Shown one piece after another: positions 35,347-46,951 of a DNA stretch of 64,000 bases. This DNA is from Cyathus striatus (lineage: Eukaryota > Basidiomycota > Agaricomycetes > Agaricales > Nidulariaceae), in contig JAOVFP010000015.1 in assembly GCA_025738555.1 (NCBI GenBank), forward strand, positions 1,426,001 to 1,490,000, in the 5' to 3' direction. Both the position numbers and the translations under genes were made by a program. The notes below the pieces were generated by a model. The model was not told where the DNA came from. It searched no databases and saw only the letters and a program-made list of their open reading frames with translations. The stretch's first letter is position 1; every line of letters starts with the position of its first letter.

Positions 35347-38300
35347 TCGGCGATGTGCTTTGTACATTCCAATGCCCCAAATAAAGGCAGTGCAGTGGGG
35401 TCCTAACTTGGGATGCTGTAAAATTAGGACGCACCCAAAATTCTCAGCCTATTAATTGGAGTTGTCAAATCCAGTTTGACAGTAGTTCGATGATATTTCG
35501 CTGCTCCTTTCATTATCGCTAGCCCATATTTTGGGTATTATTTCAGTCTGACTTTTGATGCAACCGTTATGAAGATATCGACGCTTTTGTTGCATACGGA
35601 GTGGATAAGGTGCATGGGCACGGGTGGTGCAGAGCGCAGGTAAAGAGGTTTTAGAAAGATCCCCGAACCACATCACTTCATATCACTTCACAGCACGCAG
35701 CGTCAATCATTCATCCGATCTCAAGGGACAATGAAATCTACCGAAACACCTTCACCACAGGGTCACATCTCAGTATTCTGCTTCTGCTTATTCACTAGCT
35801 CTAACCTCCTTATCCTCTTCAAAGAGTCACGCACCTAACGCCTTGCTGTACGAGAGGTTGACAGCTCGTATAGGTTATGTACCATTTCACGGATCGAAGA
35901 AAAGAACGACCATTTTAAGATTATGAACGATGAGAGGGTATGCGGAGTATGTATGAATTAAGGATACATATCTGAATCCTGAATAGTGTACTTCCCACCG
36001 CATAATCACTGCTCGACGGTCTCCCGTATCCGTAGGGGGAAGATATAGAAGCTTTGTTATTTTTGACAATCTAATGATGAGGATAACGGGGCAGGGTTGG
36101 ATGAGGAAGGGGGGGTATTAGAAGTGGCGGTTTTCCACTTCGCCTTTCGCCGTCGCTGATATGTTGGTTGTGGTAGGGTCGACCTAATCAAAGAGAATGC
36201 CTATCCACGTCTCTAGAGATTCCATCCAACTTGGGAGGTTTAAGGTGATAAGGGAGTTAGCAATGTTAATGTCGAAGGAGCAACGAAACGATACTATTTG
36301 TACTTTGAAACGAAGTTGTGGCATAGAAAGCGATTCCGAGACTAAAGATTTAGTTCTTCAGCACGAGTGAGTAAAGCTGGGCCCATCACGGATTGGTGAT
36401 ATTATAGTATATGTAAAGCGCTTAAGGGATGTAGCACAGTGAGACAGACCAGAGTTCTCGTACGAAGAAACGGAGAACATAACAGTAAGAAAAGAATGAG
36501 GATGATAAATTGTTGAAGAACATTGCCGAGTCGATAGTCGATGTCACGCAAAAGGTGCGAAGTCGCTGGCAGAGCAGTCTCGTACGAAAGAATGGAATAT
36601 ATAGAAGGAAAAATGTTTGAGGAAGTATAGTTGGCACAGGAGGTCACCTCCACTGGTGCGTTCAAGCTTTGGCTTCCACAGGGGGATAACTGAACCGACC
36701 TTTGCTCAGTGATCAGAATAGCTCTACGTTATCTGTAACCCTCTAATAAACTGTTAGGCTATATATGCTGCGAGCGTGTTGCATGAAGACGGTGGGGAGG
36801 GGGAGAGACGAGGAACACAGACCATAGCTGACGTGGTGTTCAAAGTAGCTTATCACTATCAACGGCGGCCAACTTCGAAATGTTGGTGTGGTTGATTGAA
36901 CCGGGGCACGGATATGTGAGTCTCTTATATGTCCGTCAAACCTGGGAGTTCTAAGGTGATAGCGAAAGTAGTTAATGTTGAAAAAGCAACATAACAAAAT
37001 AACTTTAGCTTCAAAATGGTTCGCGTGAATTACATAAAAGAAAGGACAAACATTGAAGCTGATGCTTGGAGCTTGAAGAAAGGGTTTAAGAATTTAAAGA
37101 ATGTGGGACAACTCTACACCGAATGGCGATATGTAATCGAATTACGCCTTCGGAGCGCATGAAAATAGGTAGCAGCAGTGACCCCCATATGACATTCGTG
37201 GATAATTAGACTATGCCAGCTAGGCGACTGGCGCCTTTTGATGGCTGGGTGGAGGGGTTAGGGCTCCCTGCCAACAGTAGGTCTATCTGGGGTGCATCCG
37301 GAGGGATATCATTCCACGCAATATATGCTGTCACTCACTGATTATTGCGATTCGTATACTAATAGCACTGGCTTGATAGATGCACTGCTTCCATAGGCCA
37401 CATCAACGCCACAATGATACGTCTTAAAGAACAACTTGAAGGCCTACGTCTGAATCAGCGTCGGTCTCTCTGGTATCAGTCCAGTAGATCTCTAAGTGTA
37501 TATTGCTAACAGGGCTATAGAGGTTCTCACAGCTAGTCACAGCTCGGACTTTGACAAGAATGCATTTGCTGGGCTCACCCTTAGAGGCTGCTCCTTAGGC
37601 TTGGTACCATCGACCACAACTCGTTATTGATAACAGTGTCGACGGTTTTTTGAGTAACGTTGATTCGAGGATAACTGAACCAGCCATCGCTCAATGTTCG
37701 GAGCAGCTCTTTGGTTTCTATGAATCCATGAATAAGATAACGTCCCGGCTGGATGTTGCGAGCTTGCCGCATTAAGCTAGATTTATTTTAACGATCGAAT
37801 GGAGACAACAACTGATGTGGGAGTGAAGACGGTGGTTGGTAAGTATGGTGGGTTTTGACCTTGCATTTCATTATCGATGATGATACAATGAGGTTGACTG
37901 AATCTAAACAGAGATATGACACTCTTGAGACATCTTTCAAACCCGGGGTTCTAAGGTGATAGGGGAAGTAGTTAGTAGTGATAAGTCGAAGGAGGAACGT
38001 ACAATACAAAAAACGATGTTCTGGTGTGAGAGAGATGGTCATTGGAGGGGGCATAATCGAGACCAAAGATGCTGATGGACGAATCGACGATCAGCGATGT
38101 TGTAGGGTATATAAGATGGTTTAGATGCGAGATGGGTTGAACAACATAAACCCTGTAAGCGGTATACTTAGTAGTACTTACTGGCACTGTAAGTCGAAGG
38201 CAAAAGTTCTAATACGAAGAAAGGGAAAACAGCGTTGGCAGGAGGTTCGAAGAAATGAGGTATTTGAAGAATATTGCCTGTCACTCGTAGTCTGCAGATG

Positions 38301-38440
38301 GGTAGAGTGTCCCCGGAATGTGCTTGTCGTTCCGAGTCCTGGCTCATGTTAAAAAGATACGAAGAAAGCATGAGACGCGTCTGGCCGCGCGTCGATGAGC
38401 CCTGACAATTACGTAATTCAACGAGCGTGGTTCAAGTTGC
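35347..38440. other. Upstream region of NACHT D with three block U copies
   Basis: No intact gene is seen. Block U occurs three times, about 36040-36420, 36740-37060 and 37790-38130. Each carries the cc(a)aacttgggag/cccggggttctaaggtgatag landmark. Between them, 37400-37620 resembles 61730-61920 upstream of NACHT F. The stretch 35350-36030 is not recognised. Confidence 0.5.
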
Positions 38441-38489
38441 GTCATGCCGACGCTTGGACACAGCAACTCCTTGGCCAGTATCTGCATCT

Positions 38490-39059
38490 AGACCGGAGGG
38501 CCGGTCTGCCTATCCTGGGAACGAGATCACGCTTTTTGTCATGTGAGGGCGCGTGGCCTATCTCGTTGATAGGCAGACCGGTAAAACTCGTTAACGTTTT
38601 GGTGTAGCGTTCCTTACGCTTTGCTTTCCGCAAATGTTCCTCCCTCCCTCGTGTACAATATACCCTATTGTTTTTCAACATATATACATTTATTAGCTCT
38701 TGTATATATTTCAGAGAGATTATTAGGTGTAACAGCGAAGAAAGAAGCAGTGTATGAATTCTGAACTGAGACCTGTACAATACTGCTATAGTGGGTTGTT
38801 ACGTTATTGCCCCACATATTTCTCAGTAATTTCATGATATTTCAACTTTTGACTTTGCATAGAACTATATTATGAGTACCTATATGGTTCTGATGTCCCA
38901 GAGAGGTACCACAGCAGGGGACCAAGGTGGGACAGTCGTAAGAAACGATATACTAAAATGCAAACGAGTTTTACCGGACCGTCTATCGACGAGATACCCC
39001 CACGCCAGTCATGTGACGCAAGCGTGATCTCGTCTTAGATGGTTCGGCCTACCGGACTA
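38490..39059. mobile_element. MULE-like non-autonomous transposon (570 bp)
   Basis: Flanked by the 10 bp direct repeat ATCTGCATCT (38480-38489 and 39060-39069), the size expected for Mutator-like elements. The ends begin AGaCCGGaGGGCC and, in inverse orientation, AGtCCGGtAGGCC. They then share ACGAGATCACGC and GGTAAAACTCG, so the imperfect inverted repeats are over 100 bp long. It interrupts the first exon of Tra2-like copy R4. No transposase gene inside. Confidence 0.8.
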
Positions 39060-40075
39060 ATCTGCATCTTCCACTACCTCCACTACCTTCAACAAGCCCA
39101 CCACCTGAAACCGTCGATGCACGATGAATCGATGATACGTCCTCACATCGGCCACGATACAACGAGCCCCGCCAAAGTCCCCTCTTTCTTCATTAATTCA
39201 TTGCCCATAACCCACTGCAACTGCTGTACTCCTAGAGTTACACGCCCAGTCGTGTTCTACCTCCAGTTTCACTCACGGCTCCCCAGTTCTGTTGGCTAAT
39301 GGCTGGCCATGGATATTATCTACATATTGCGTTCACGCCATCATCGGCAAACGCGACCTGATACGTGCACTACATGACCCACTGAGTGGACCGCGCCTTC
39401 CTCCTCGGATCTGTTCGATATTTCGATCTCGAATGAGGCTAGTGTCGGATGTTCTCTAAGTTATCCCCTCCTCGTTGTATGCCCAACATTGGCATCACCT
39501 ACTCGACGGGTCAAGACTTACTTTCTCCCTCAGCCGGGAGATCCCAAGATATTACGCCCTCCTGTAGTGACGGGATTGGCATTCCGTGCAGGAGTTCAGC
39601 ACCAGTGTCCCAACGTACGTGAATAGCGCTAGCGGTGGGCGCTCTCCTCGCGATGCGTTGAGGCATAACAGTAGGAGGAGTCCGGGAAGGGATGATCATG
39701 CAGGGTATCTTCTTTCTCTTTGAGTTTGGGAGCTATACACTGAGTCATTGAAGTCTTTTAGGGAGAGATGGAAAGAAGGCGGAACGAATACGAGGGGCAA
39801 TCTTCGCTTTGGGGCTGAGCTAGAGGATTGACAGCCGGGGCTCGGGGCTACTATCGTGAGGATTGGCATGGTGTGTATTCTTCCCCTTGCCTTTCCCCGC
39901 TTTGTGTATGAGTGCGACTGTCTGGCGCAGCACTGCGTACTTGAGATGCCCTCGAGTACCAGCGCCTACGTTCTTTGTCCTCCCACCCTCCGCGTAACCT
40001 CCTACTCACGCCCAATCCTATAGATCAAACTGCATCAGTCATGTATGACCCCACACCTGTGAGTTCCAGAGTGAG

Positions 40076-42526
40076 GGCAGCAAGAAAATTCCGGGCACGC
40101 ACAAAAGTGAGCGTGAGTTGAGCGTGCACGCTCAGGGTCTGCGCGTGGAAATTCGACCCTGTGCGTGAATATATATATGTGAGCGTGAATAATATTTAAG
40201 TGAGTGTGAAGCAATATTTAAGTGATTGAGAAACTACTATTATCCGAAAGATGTACTATAGTATATCTTTATGATCTATTCTAAAAAGTATTAAATATCA
40301 TACTAATGCCAGTTTAAGTATGAGTGTGATAGGTATTTCTTTTCACGCTCACGCATATTTACCATAAATTGTGCGTGAGTGCTATATTCACACTCACACC
40401 CAATTTTACTTGAGTTTGAGCATGAGCGTGATAGGAGTATCTATCACGTACATGTATATTCGCTGCTGCTCACCTAGTATAACTTGTGCATGAGTGTTAT
40501 ATTCACGCTCACACTCAATTTACTTGAGTTTGAGCATGAGCATTATAGGACTATTCTCGCTCATGCATATTTATGTATACCCTCAATTTAAACAAATTCG
40601 GCAGTGAGAAGGAAATGTTGAACACGGATATTCTATATGTGTGAATAAAGTTAAAAAGGGCTATCATAAATCAAACCTTTACTTATATCAATTGCTTGGT
40701 GTATTACAGCAAGTGTCTAAGAGTATATCAAATAGGCCATCGACTTATGTACTAACAAACAGAATGGGATAGATCGTGTGAGGGTAAATATATTATATTA
40801 TATGTACATTCACGCTCATAATCTATTGATGAGCGTGATATGTACTACACGACCACATATCCTTTATATTATAATAAGTGTGAGCGTGAATAGATATACC
40901 CATCACAATCACGCACATAATAGCTCACTGTTAATTTAAATGAGTTTGGGAGTGTGTGTGAAGTGAATATATATCCACGCTCATGTGTAAGTATTAGTAT
41001 TCACACCTACATTGAAGTCTGGCCGTGTCTATTGTAAAAGACATTGAGCGTGAGTTGACAGACCTTGAGCGTGAAAGTATGGACCCTGTGCGTGAGATGC
41101 CGACCCTGTGCGTGAGATGTCGACCCTGTGCGTGAAATAAAATCTTGAGTGTGATGTGTCACAAAAGTTTAGTTTACCACACAATGAATTTCGAGACATT
41201 GTAATGCCTTAAGGCACCAACTCCCTCATAAGGGCAAATGTTGAACATGAATCCTTAAACATTATTGAAAGGCATGTCGGGGAGCCTTAGAATTCACTGT
41301 AAGTAACACAATCTTGCTAATGATTTGTAAGGCTCTCTGCGGAGTCTTACAATACATTCAGTCTCTACAACTGCTTGTAATGTTGTGTAAGACTACTCGA
41401 AAAAAGGAAATTTTGTTTCTTTATTGCAGTCCATGATGTACTTGCAGTGATTCTAATAAATGAGTGGTATTGGACTAGAAAATGCATACAAAATTTTATA
41501 CTATAAGTACTACTTATTGTTACTTAAGCCTTCCGTGTCGGCGCCATCTTAGTACCAATATCACTTACTAAGTTATACCGCTTACCTTTATGCTATCCAA
41601 AGCTGCACTTACCTTGTGCATAAATGAGAAAGTCGGTGCCCTTTTATACACCTCAGGCAGATGTTTTAGTCATCACACCGGATCTTGCAGTGTCTCGGCA
41701 AGGGAGTTTCCAAGTTCCGGATCCAGCTCCAAAGATCCCCCCAGGCTAACCTAGACTTATCTACATCTCCGTAGACTTCTACAAGTCACTCTGTCGCAAT
41801 CGCGAGCCCTGTCACAAAGCATGCGACCCGAGATATATTTATTTTACTATATATTAAGCAATTAACCACTTCTTCACTGAATATGTCATAGTTTTACTGT
41901 AGCCAGTGAATTAAGTAGAAGAGTACATGCCTCAACATGTCCAATATCTATTACGCAGCTGCACTCAGAACTCTTTTTTTTAGATGATTTACAATTAATA
42001 TTATGGACAAAATAATATTACGGCCACCTTGGAATTCAAGTACAATCTTATGAAACCCTTAACTTTTGTTTCACGGAACCCTGCAGCCTAGAAACTTATT
42101 GCAGGGAAGCCCGTGCCTTATAATGACATATGGAATACTTAGAATCATTTATACCGTGCCTTTCAAGAACATTATAATCTATTATGTTGGGATTTAAGTC
42201 TTAAGGCCTTACAATGCTATTCGGACTTTCGTGACAATGTGAGCGTGCACGTTCAAGTTTGAGCGTGAATAATATCGCCTTGAGCGTGAAATTTAATATT
42301 TATTCTTCTACTTCTGAGTATTTATCTTGCTTATAAAATTTACCTGCAGTGGCAATAAGACTACAATAGTACAGTACCAGTATATATATTTGATTTACAA
42401 TTAGTTTGACTTAGAAATAGGCTTGTTACAACTATTAATTATATCTTGAGCGTGAAAATTTGGCCTTGAGCGTGGCACGCTCAATCACGCTCACTTTTGT
42501 GCGTGCCCGGAATTTTCTATGTGCCC
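40076..42526. mobile_element. 2.45 kb non-autonomous transposon dense in GAGCGTGA motifs
   Basis: Flanked by direct repeats CCAGAGTGAG (40066-40075 and 42527-42536); the empty site is visible in copies R5 and R7. The ends share AGAAAATTCCGGGCACGCAC followed by AAAAGTGAGCGTGA in inverse orientation. Both subterminal regions, roughly 450-1000 bp, hold many copies of TGAGCGTGA/TTCACGCTC in both orientations. The middle (about 41200-42200) lacks them. No transposase ORF. Dense subterminal repeats suggest hAT- or KDZ-type elements, the latter known to be abundant in mushrooms, but this assignment is inference. Confidence 0.8.
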
Positions 42527-43281
42527 CCAGAGTGAGTATTGCTTCACTGTCTTTTCTGGCCTTTATATATGCACACTGCAGTGTCCCTCAGCCCTGCTTG
42601 CTCGAGGCACCAGGCTAGCACTAGCACATACGTCCACCGCCCTTCCCCTCCCAAACTTCCATCTTACTGCCTTCATAATTATACTCACACCTCCTCCTGC
42701 AGGTGAAAAGGCCTATTTCATGTACGAAAAAGCTGTGGAAGCTGGTTTGTCGTTGAATATAACAACAGAAGACAATTAATATTATGCACGAATACAGAAT
42801 TAAAATTACTTATAGGCACTTACAAGTCGTCGATTTCATTCTTTTGGGCGCCTATAAGTACCTCCAACGCTCCAAAGTTTTAAGCTACCAATCCCCTCCC
42901 ACGATGGAAAATTCTGTTTGCACTCCTTTCGACTTCCTCTCAAATTCATTACCTGTATTTAAAATTCTTGCACATTCCATCTGTCTTGGATCGTACCATG
43001 TGGTCATCTAATGACGGATTGTTATACCTCACCACATACTAAATCAAGACTCTGACGACATCTGTGGGATTCTGCAGTGCATGAGTATTCCAGAATCCAG
43101 GAACACCTTCGAAGGCCGTTTTGAAATCTACTGTTTTTACATTTCTCGTAAATGATGTTCAATCCTGATATTTTACTAGTCCTTTGGGAGGTCAATTTTC
43201 TCATGCTGTATAAGAAGTATATATAAGTGACAACCCCACAGGTACTCTCCTAGTCCTCGTATGTATCTCAAATCTCAACAT

Positions 43282-45826
43282 ATGTACATCATAATCTTTT
43301 CCCTAGCACTTAGTGCTGCTTTGGCACAGGAAATAAGCTCCAATGGCTCAAGTGTGTTGGACGTTAGTATTAAACTTCATCTCATTTTATTATGACTAAT
43401 CTCACCCACTATAATCAGTTTATTTCACCCAAATCGTTCAACGTACTAGGGGAGAACGCCACATTCCGCCAATCCTCATTCAACTCCTCACAGGCATTCA
43501 ACCCAGACGGAAAAAAAGCTCCCTTTATCCAAGTCTTTGACAAATCATTCTCATCTGTTCTTGGTCCCAACCCCATATTCCGCCAAGTGTCATTCAATAC
43601 ATCATTCGGATTCGCATTCGAAGCACCTATTTATATCCCAGAAACCGATGAGATATTTTTCTCGACCAGCCCTATTTTAGATACAGCCCCCGCTCCGCCC
43701 ATTTCAAATAGTATCGCTAAAGTGAAATTGGCAGATGTGGAACGGGCTTTGACAAATGACGATGGAAGTGAAATCAATGTCCCAGTAGAGATCGTATGAC
43801 AACACATTGATTTAGATATGTGTTTTACTAACGATCCTAACAAAATTTAGCTTGACCTTCCCGGGACTCTCAATATGACAAACGGAGGAACCGGTCCTTT
43901 CCATGGGTCACTCTTGTTTTGTACCGATGGTTACCTCAATAATCCGCCTGTAATTGCACTGGTCAATCCCAAGTCTCCGAATAATTTTACAGTATTACTG
44001 GACAATTACTTCGGGAGACAGTTCAACTCCATTGATGATCTCAAGTTGCACCCAAGCGGTAAAATATTCTTTACAGACACAATGTGCGGCAGCAATTTTA
44101 ATTTTGAAAGGGTGTGTTGAGCTGCTAAAGTGTTTTATAGTTATGGCTCTACACTCGGGATTCGTCCGCCTCCATTGATGCCTCAAGTGTATATGTTTGA
44201 TCCTGTGACGGGAGATGTACAAGTTGCTGTGGGCGACATCGAAACACCCAATGGTGTAGCTTTCTCTCCAGACGGAAATACTGCATATATGTACGTATTT
44301 ATAAGAATCTACAGCTGGCTATTTCGAATTATATATTACTTCAATAGTTCTGATACTGGTGCATTTGTCGGACTTAGCGGAGGAAATGAATCACTCAATC
44401 AATCACTCCCAGCTCTCATGTGTATGGAAAGTCTAACAGCCATGCTCAATTTCATCAAACGAGATTGAGTTCCGACATTCGGCATCACGGCTTTCTCGGT
44501 TACATAGATTTTTTATTTGGTAACGCCCACAGAGAATGTAATTCCATATCCTTGTATTACGTAAGCTAGTAAATCGATATTAGCTTTAATGTACTTCTGT
44601 ATACAATGTTGACTACTTACGGCTACAGTATTCTTGTTCATTAGCCGTTAATAAAGCACGGGAGTTTTTATTTTGTACTAGTGTTCACCATTCCTGAGAA
44701 CTAGAAGAAAATCCGGGCACCTACTTCAAAACATGTACTTGAAACTTCGATGGACCTGGTATCGGGGTTAAATCTTCACCGTTACATTCAAGATATACAA
44801 CTGTATTAATAGGTTTATTGTCCAGTCAAGCTTGAGTCAAGCTATGTGCAAGTAAGGTATACACACACATTTTCATTGCAGTACTACCGTAGTCAGTATT
44901 TCTATTGATAGCACTATTTGTAGAAAGGAATATCCCTTAGAGAGGGTTAAAGGCCGACATTTCACACTCACAATAATATATTTATACAACATTTAAGTTC
45001 TCTGTACTGTTCCCATTGGCACTGATAAATAGTGCACTTTTTAAGCAAGGTGTAGTATAAGCTCAGATGATTGAATTTTACTTTCACAATACATATCATA
45101 CTCATGGTTTTAGCTCACTCACGATCTGCATTTGAAATGCCCAACTGTCTTCACACTCATATCGTGAGTGTACCTTACTTCAAAACAGAATGAACTTGTA
45201 CATGTACTTACACACAGGCCTGCAGAAAATGAAGCGACTCGTACCCAAGCGCTCAGAAAGCGCTCAATATCCAAACTTCCAAAGGACCAATGCAAGTTTT
45301 CGGCAACCCGTAGGTATGGGTTTACACAGAACATTACGTAAGCGCTAACCGATAATCCGGAGAAGGCCGACGTCGGAACTCTATTCCATTTGATGGGATT
45401 GAGCGTGGTCGTTAGGCTTTCCATACATGTGAGCCGTTATAATTTTTATATTCCTATAGCTGCCCTCAAATTTATCAGTTATGCATTCGATGTCAATCCC
45501 CACTCACAACTTCTCTCCAACAAACGAGCATTCGCATTCCCCGACTCGGGAATTCCAGATGGAATACAGGTCGATAGCCAAGGGAATGTATACGCTGGTT
45601 GCAACGATGGAGTTCACGTACGTTGAGTTTTCCTTTGGTTACTGATCAGCTTACATTTTTCTGAAAGGTTTGGAATCCGAAAGGGAAATTACTCGGAAAA
45701 TTCTTTGTTGGGGCGGGCAATGTGGCAAACATGGCGTTCGCCGGAGATGGAAGATTAGTCATTTTAGCGACAAATGCCTTGTTGGTCGCAAAAATTGCTG
45801 CCAAGAGTGCTTTGTTCACTCTTTAG
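43282..45826 (+). CDS. Secreted SMP-30/gluconolactonase-family lactonase, copy 2 (transposon in an intron boundary)
   Basis: Exons 43282-43362, 43419-43793, 43851-44083, 44141-44290, 44348-44419, 45479-45617, 45668-45826 match copy 1 exon for exon (402 aa if spliced so; one Pro fewer). Signal peptide MYIIIFSLALSAALA. Donors of introns 1 and 2 (GTTAGT, GTATGA) are nearer consensus than in copy 1. Intron 5 is enlarged from 50 nt to about 1060 nt by a transposon at 44422-45426 that landed on the donor. The target duplication leaves an AT/GT donor on both sides of the insert. If the left GTGTAT donor or the right GTGAGC donor is used with extra exon sequence, the outcome differs, so function is uncertain. 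All propeller motifs and the Asp substitution of copy 1 are kept. Confidence 0.65.
44422..45426. mobile_element. 1.0 kb MITE-like element inside lactonase 2
   Basis: Copy 1 supplies the empty site. The element begins GTATGGAAAGtCTAAC and ends with the inverse of GTATGGAAAGcCTAAC. The inverted repeats stay recognisable for about 60 bp (GAGTTCCGAC shared) and ATGT is duplicated on both sides (44418-44421, 45427-45430). It has no transposase. A single 101-codon minus ORF overlaps the right repeat and is probably chance. Confidence 0.8.
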
Positions 45827-46462
45827 GTTGCATTTGTAACACGAACACGATGCATCATGATCTTATAAATTATAAGTGGCTCCGTAACTTTGGGAAGGTT
45901 ATAATTAAGAAAGATACATCAGCTGGTTTGTATTACGCTACGAGCTCGTCGTCTTTGGTCACTCAAGGCATAAGGACGGATACAGCTATAGTCGCTTTGT
46001 TATTTTTGACGATCGTAATGGAGAAAACAAAGGTAGTGGAGTAGAATGAGGAACAACGATGGTAGTTAATGTGGTGGTTTTCACCTTGAATTTCGCTGTC
46101 GACGATCATAAAGAGACGTACTAAGGTGTGGTTTGGTGAATCTAAACACATATACGTGAGTCTCTTGCGACGTCCGTCAAACCTGGAAGTTCTAAGGTAA
46201 GATAGGAAATAATTAGCGGTAATAATGTCGAAGAGCAACTCAGCTGTATAATTTGAACTTCAAAGCCTTCAATGTGAGTCTGGGGTGAGAGTGGTGGATG
46301 TTGGAGAGAGCTTAATCAAGACGAAAGATGTTCATCGACGAGCGGGACCCTTGAGTTGTATAGTATTGTATGGCAGCCAAGGGGCCAGAATTCCAGTACG
46401 AAGCAAGGGAAAACAATATAGTACTGACAGGAAGTCCGAAAAAAATGATCAAGGTTGAAATT
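45827..46462. other. Block U copy downstream of lactonase 2
   Basis: From about 45960 to 46460 another copy of block U is seen (gacgtccgtcaaacctgg, then aagttctaaggtaagataggaaataattagcgg). No gene is supported. Confidence 0.5.
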
Positions 46463-46771
46463 TGTGACGCTAGCGTGACCTAAGTAACGGTATCGTCACA
46501 CGAGAGAGAAGAGAGAAGCTTAGAGATCAATAGACTGGTTAAGTGCTATCGTCGTTAAAACCTGGAGAGAAGGGTACAGGACTACCTAGGGGTTTATATA
46601 CCTGTAGACTAGTGAGGCTGTACACTACTGGGACAACTATCTACTACTCCAGGAATAAGAATGAGCGAGACGGCACGGTATAAGTATATAGAGGGAAGAT
46701 GTATACGGCGGTAAAGTCACGTGATATCGGACTTTACACATCTGTAACTAGTCAGTCGCAGAACCGTTACA
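46463..46771. mobile_element. Solo LTR
   Basis: A 309 bp sequence beginning TGTGACG and ending CGTTACA, flanked on both sides by the 5 bp duplication AAATT (46458-46462 and 46772-46776). These are standard features of a solo LTR left after recombination. It sits in the spacer between block U and Tra2-like copy R5. Confidence 0.8.
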
Positions 46772-46951
46772 AAATTGAAGCTGGTTTCAAGTTTTAGAAT
46801 AGTCTTGATACATCGAAACCTTACTCGTAGATGGATAGAGTAGCTCTGAGTAGGACGGTGCATGCATGTCATGTTGAAACAAAACGAAGAAATTCTCTAA
46901 GTTACTAATCATTCTGAAGTTCTAACAGCTGTTCTTCCGATAGTTTACGCC

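Larger units (their letters stand above)
38441..42780 (+). pseudogene. Tra2/SR-like remnant, copy R4, split by two transposons
   Basis: The first exon begins at ATG 38443 (MPTLGHSNS in frame) but is interrupted at 38490 by a MULE-like element and resumes at 39060 (LHLPLPP-type leader). The RS-like exon lies near 39620-39705 (ASGGRSPRDALRHNSRRSPGRDDHAG then GTATCT). The decayed RRM runs to 40075, where a second element is inserted. Homology resumes at 42527 and ends with the GEKAYFMYEKAVEAG segment near 42700-42770. With both elements removed it aligns with copy R3. Confidence 0.6.

Noticed and set aside
45119..45424. 101-codon minus-strand ORF in the transposon of lactonase 2
   Set aside because: It covers the terminal inverted repeat, has no homologous features and no sign of coding constraint.
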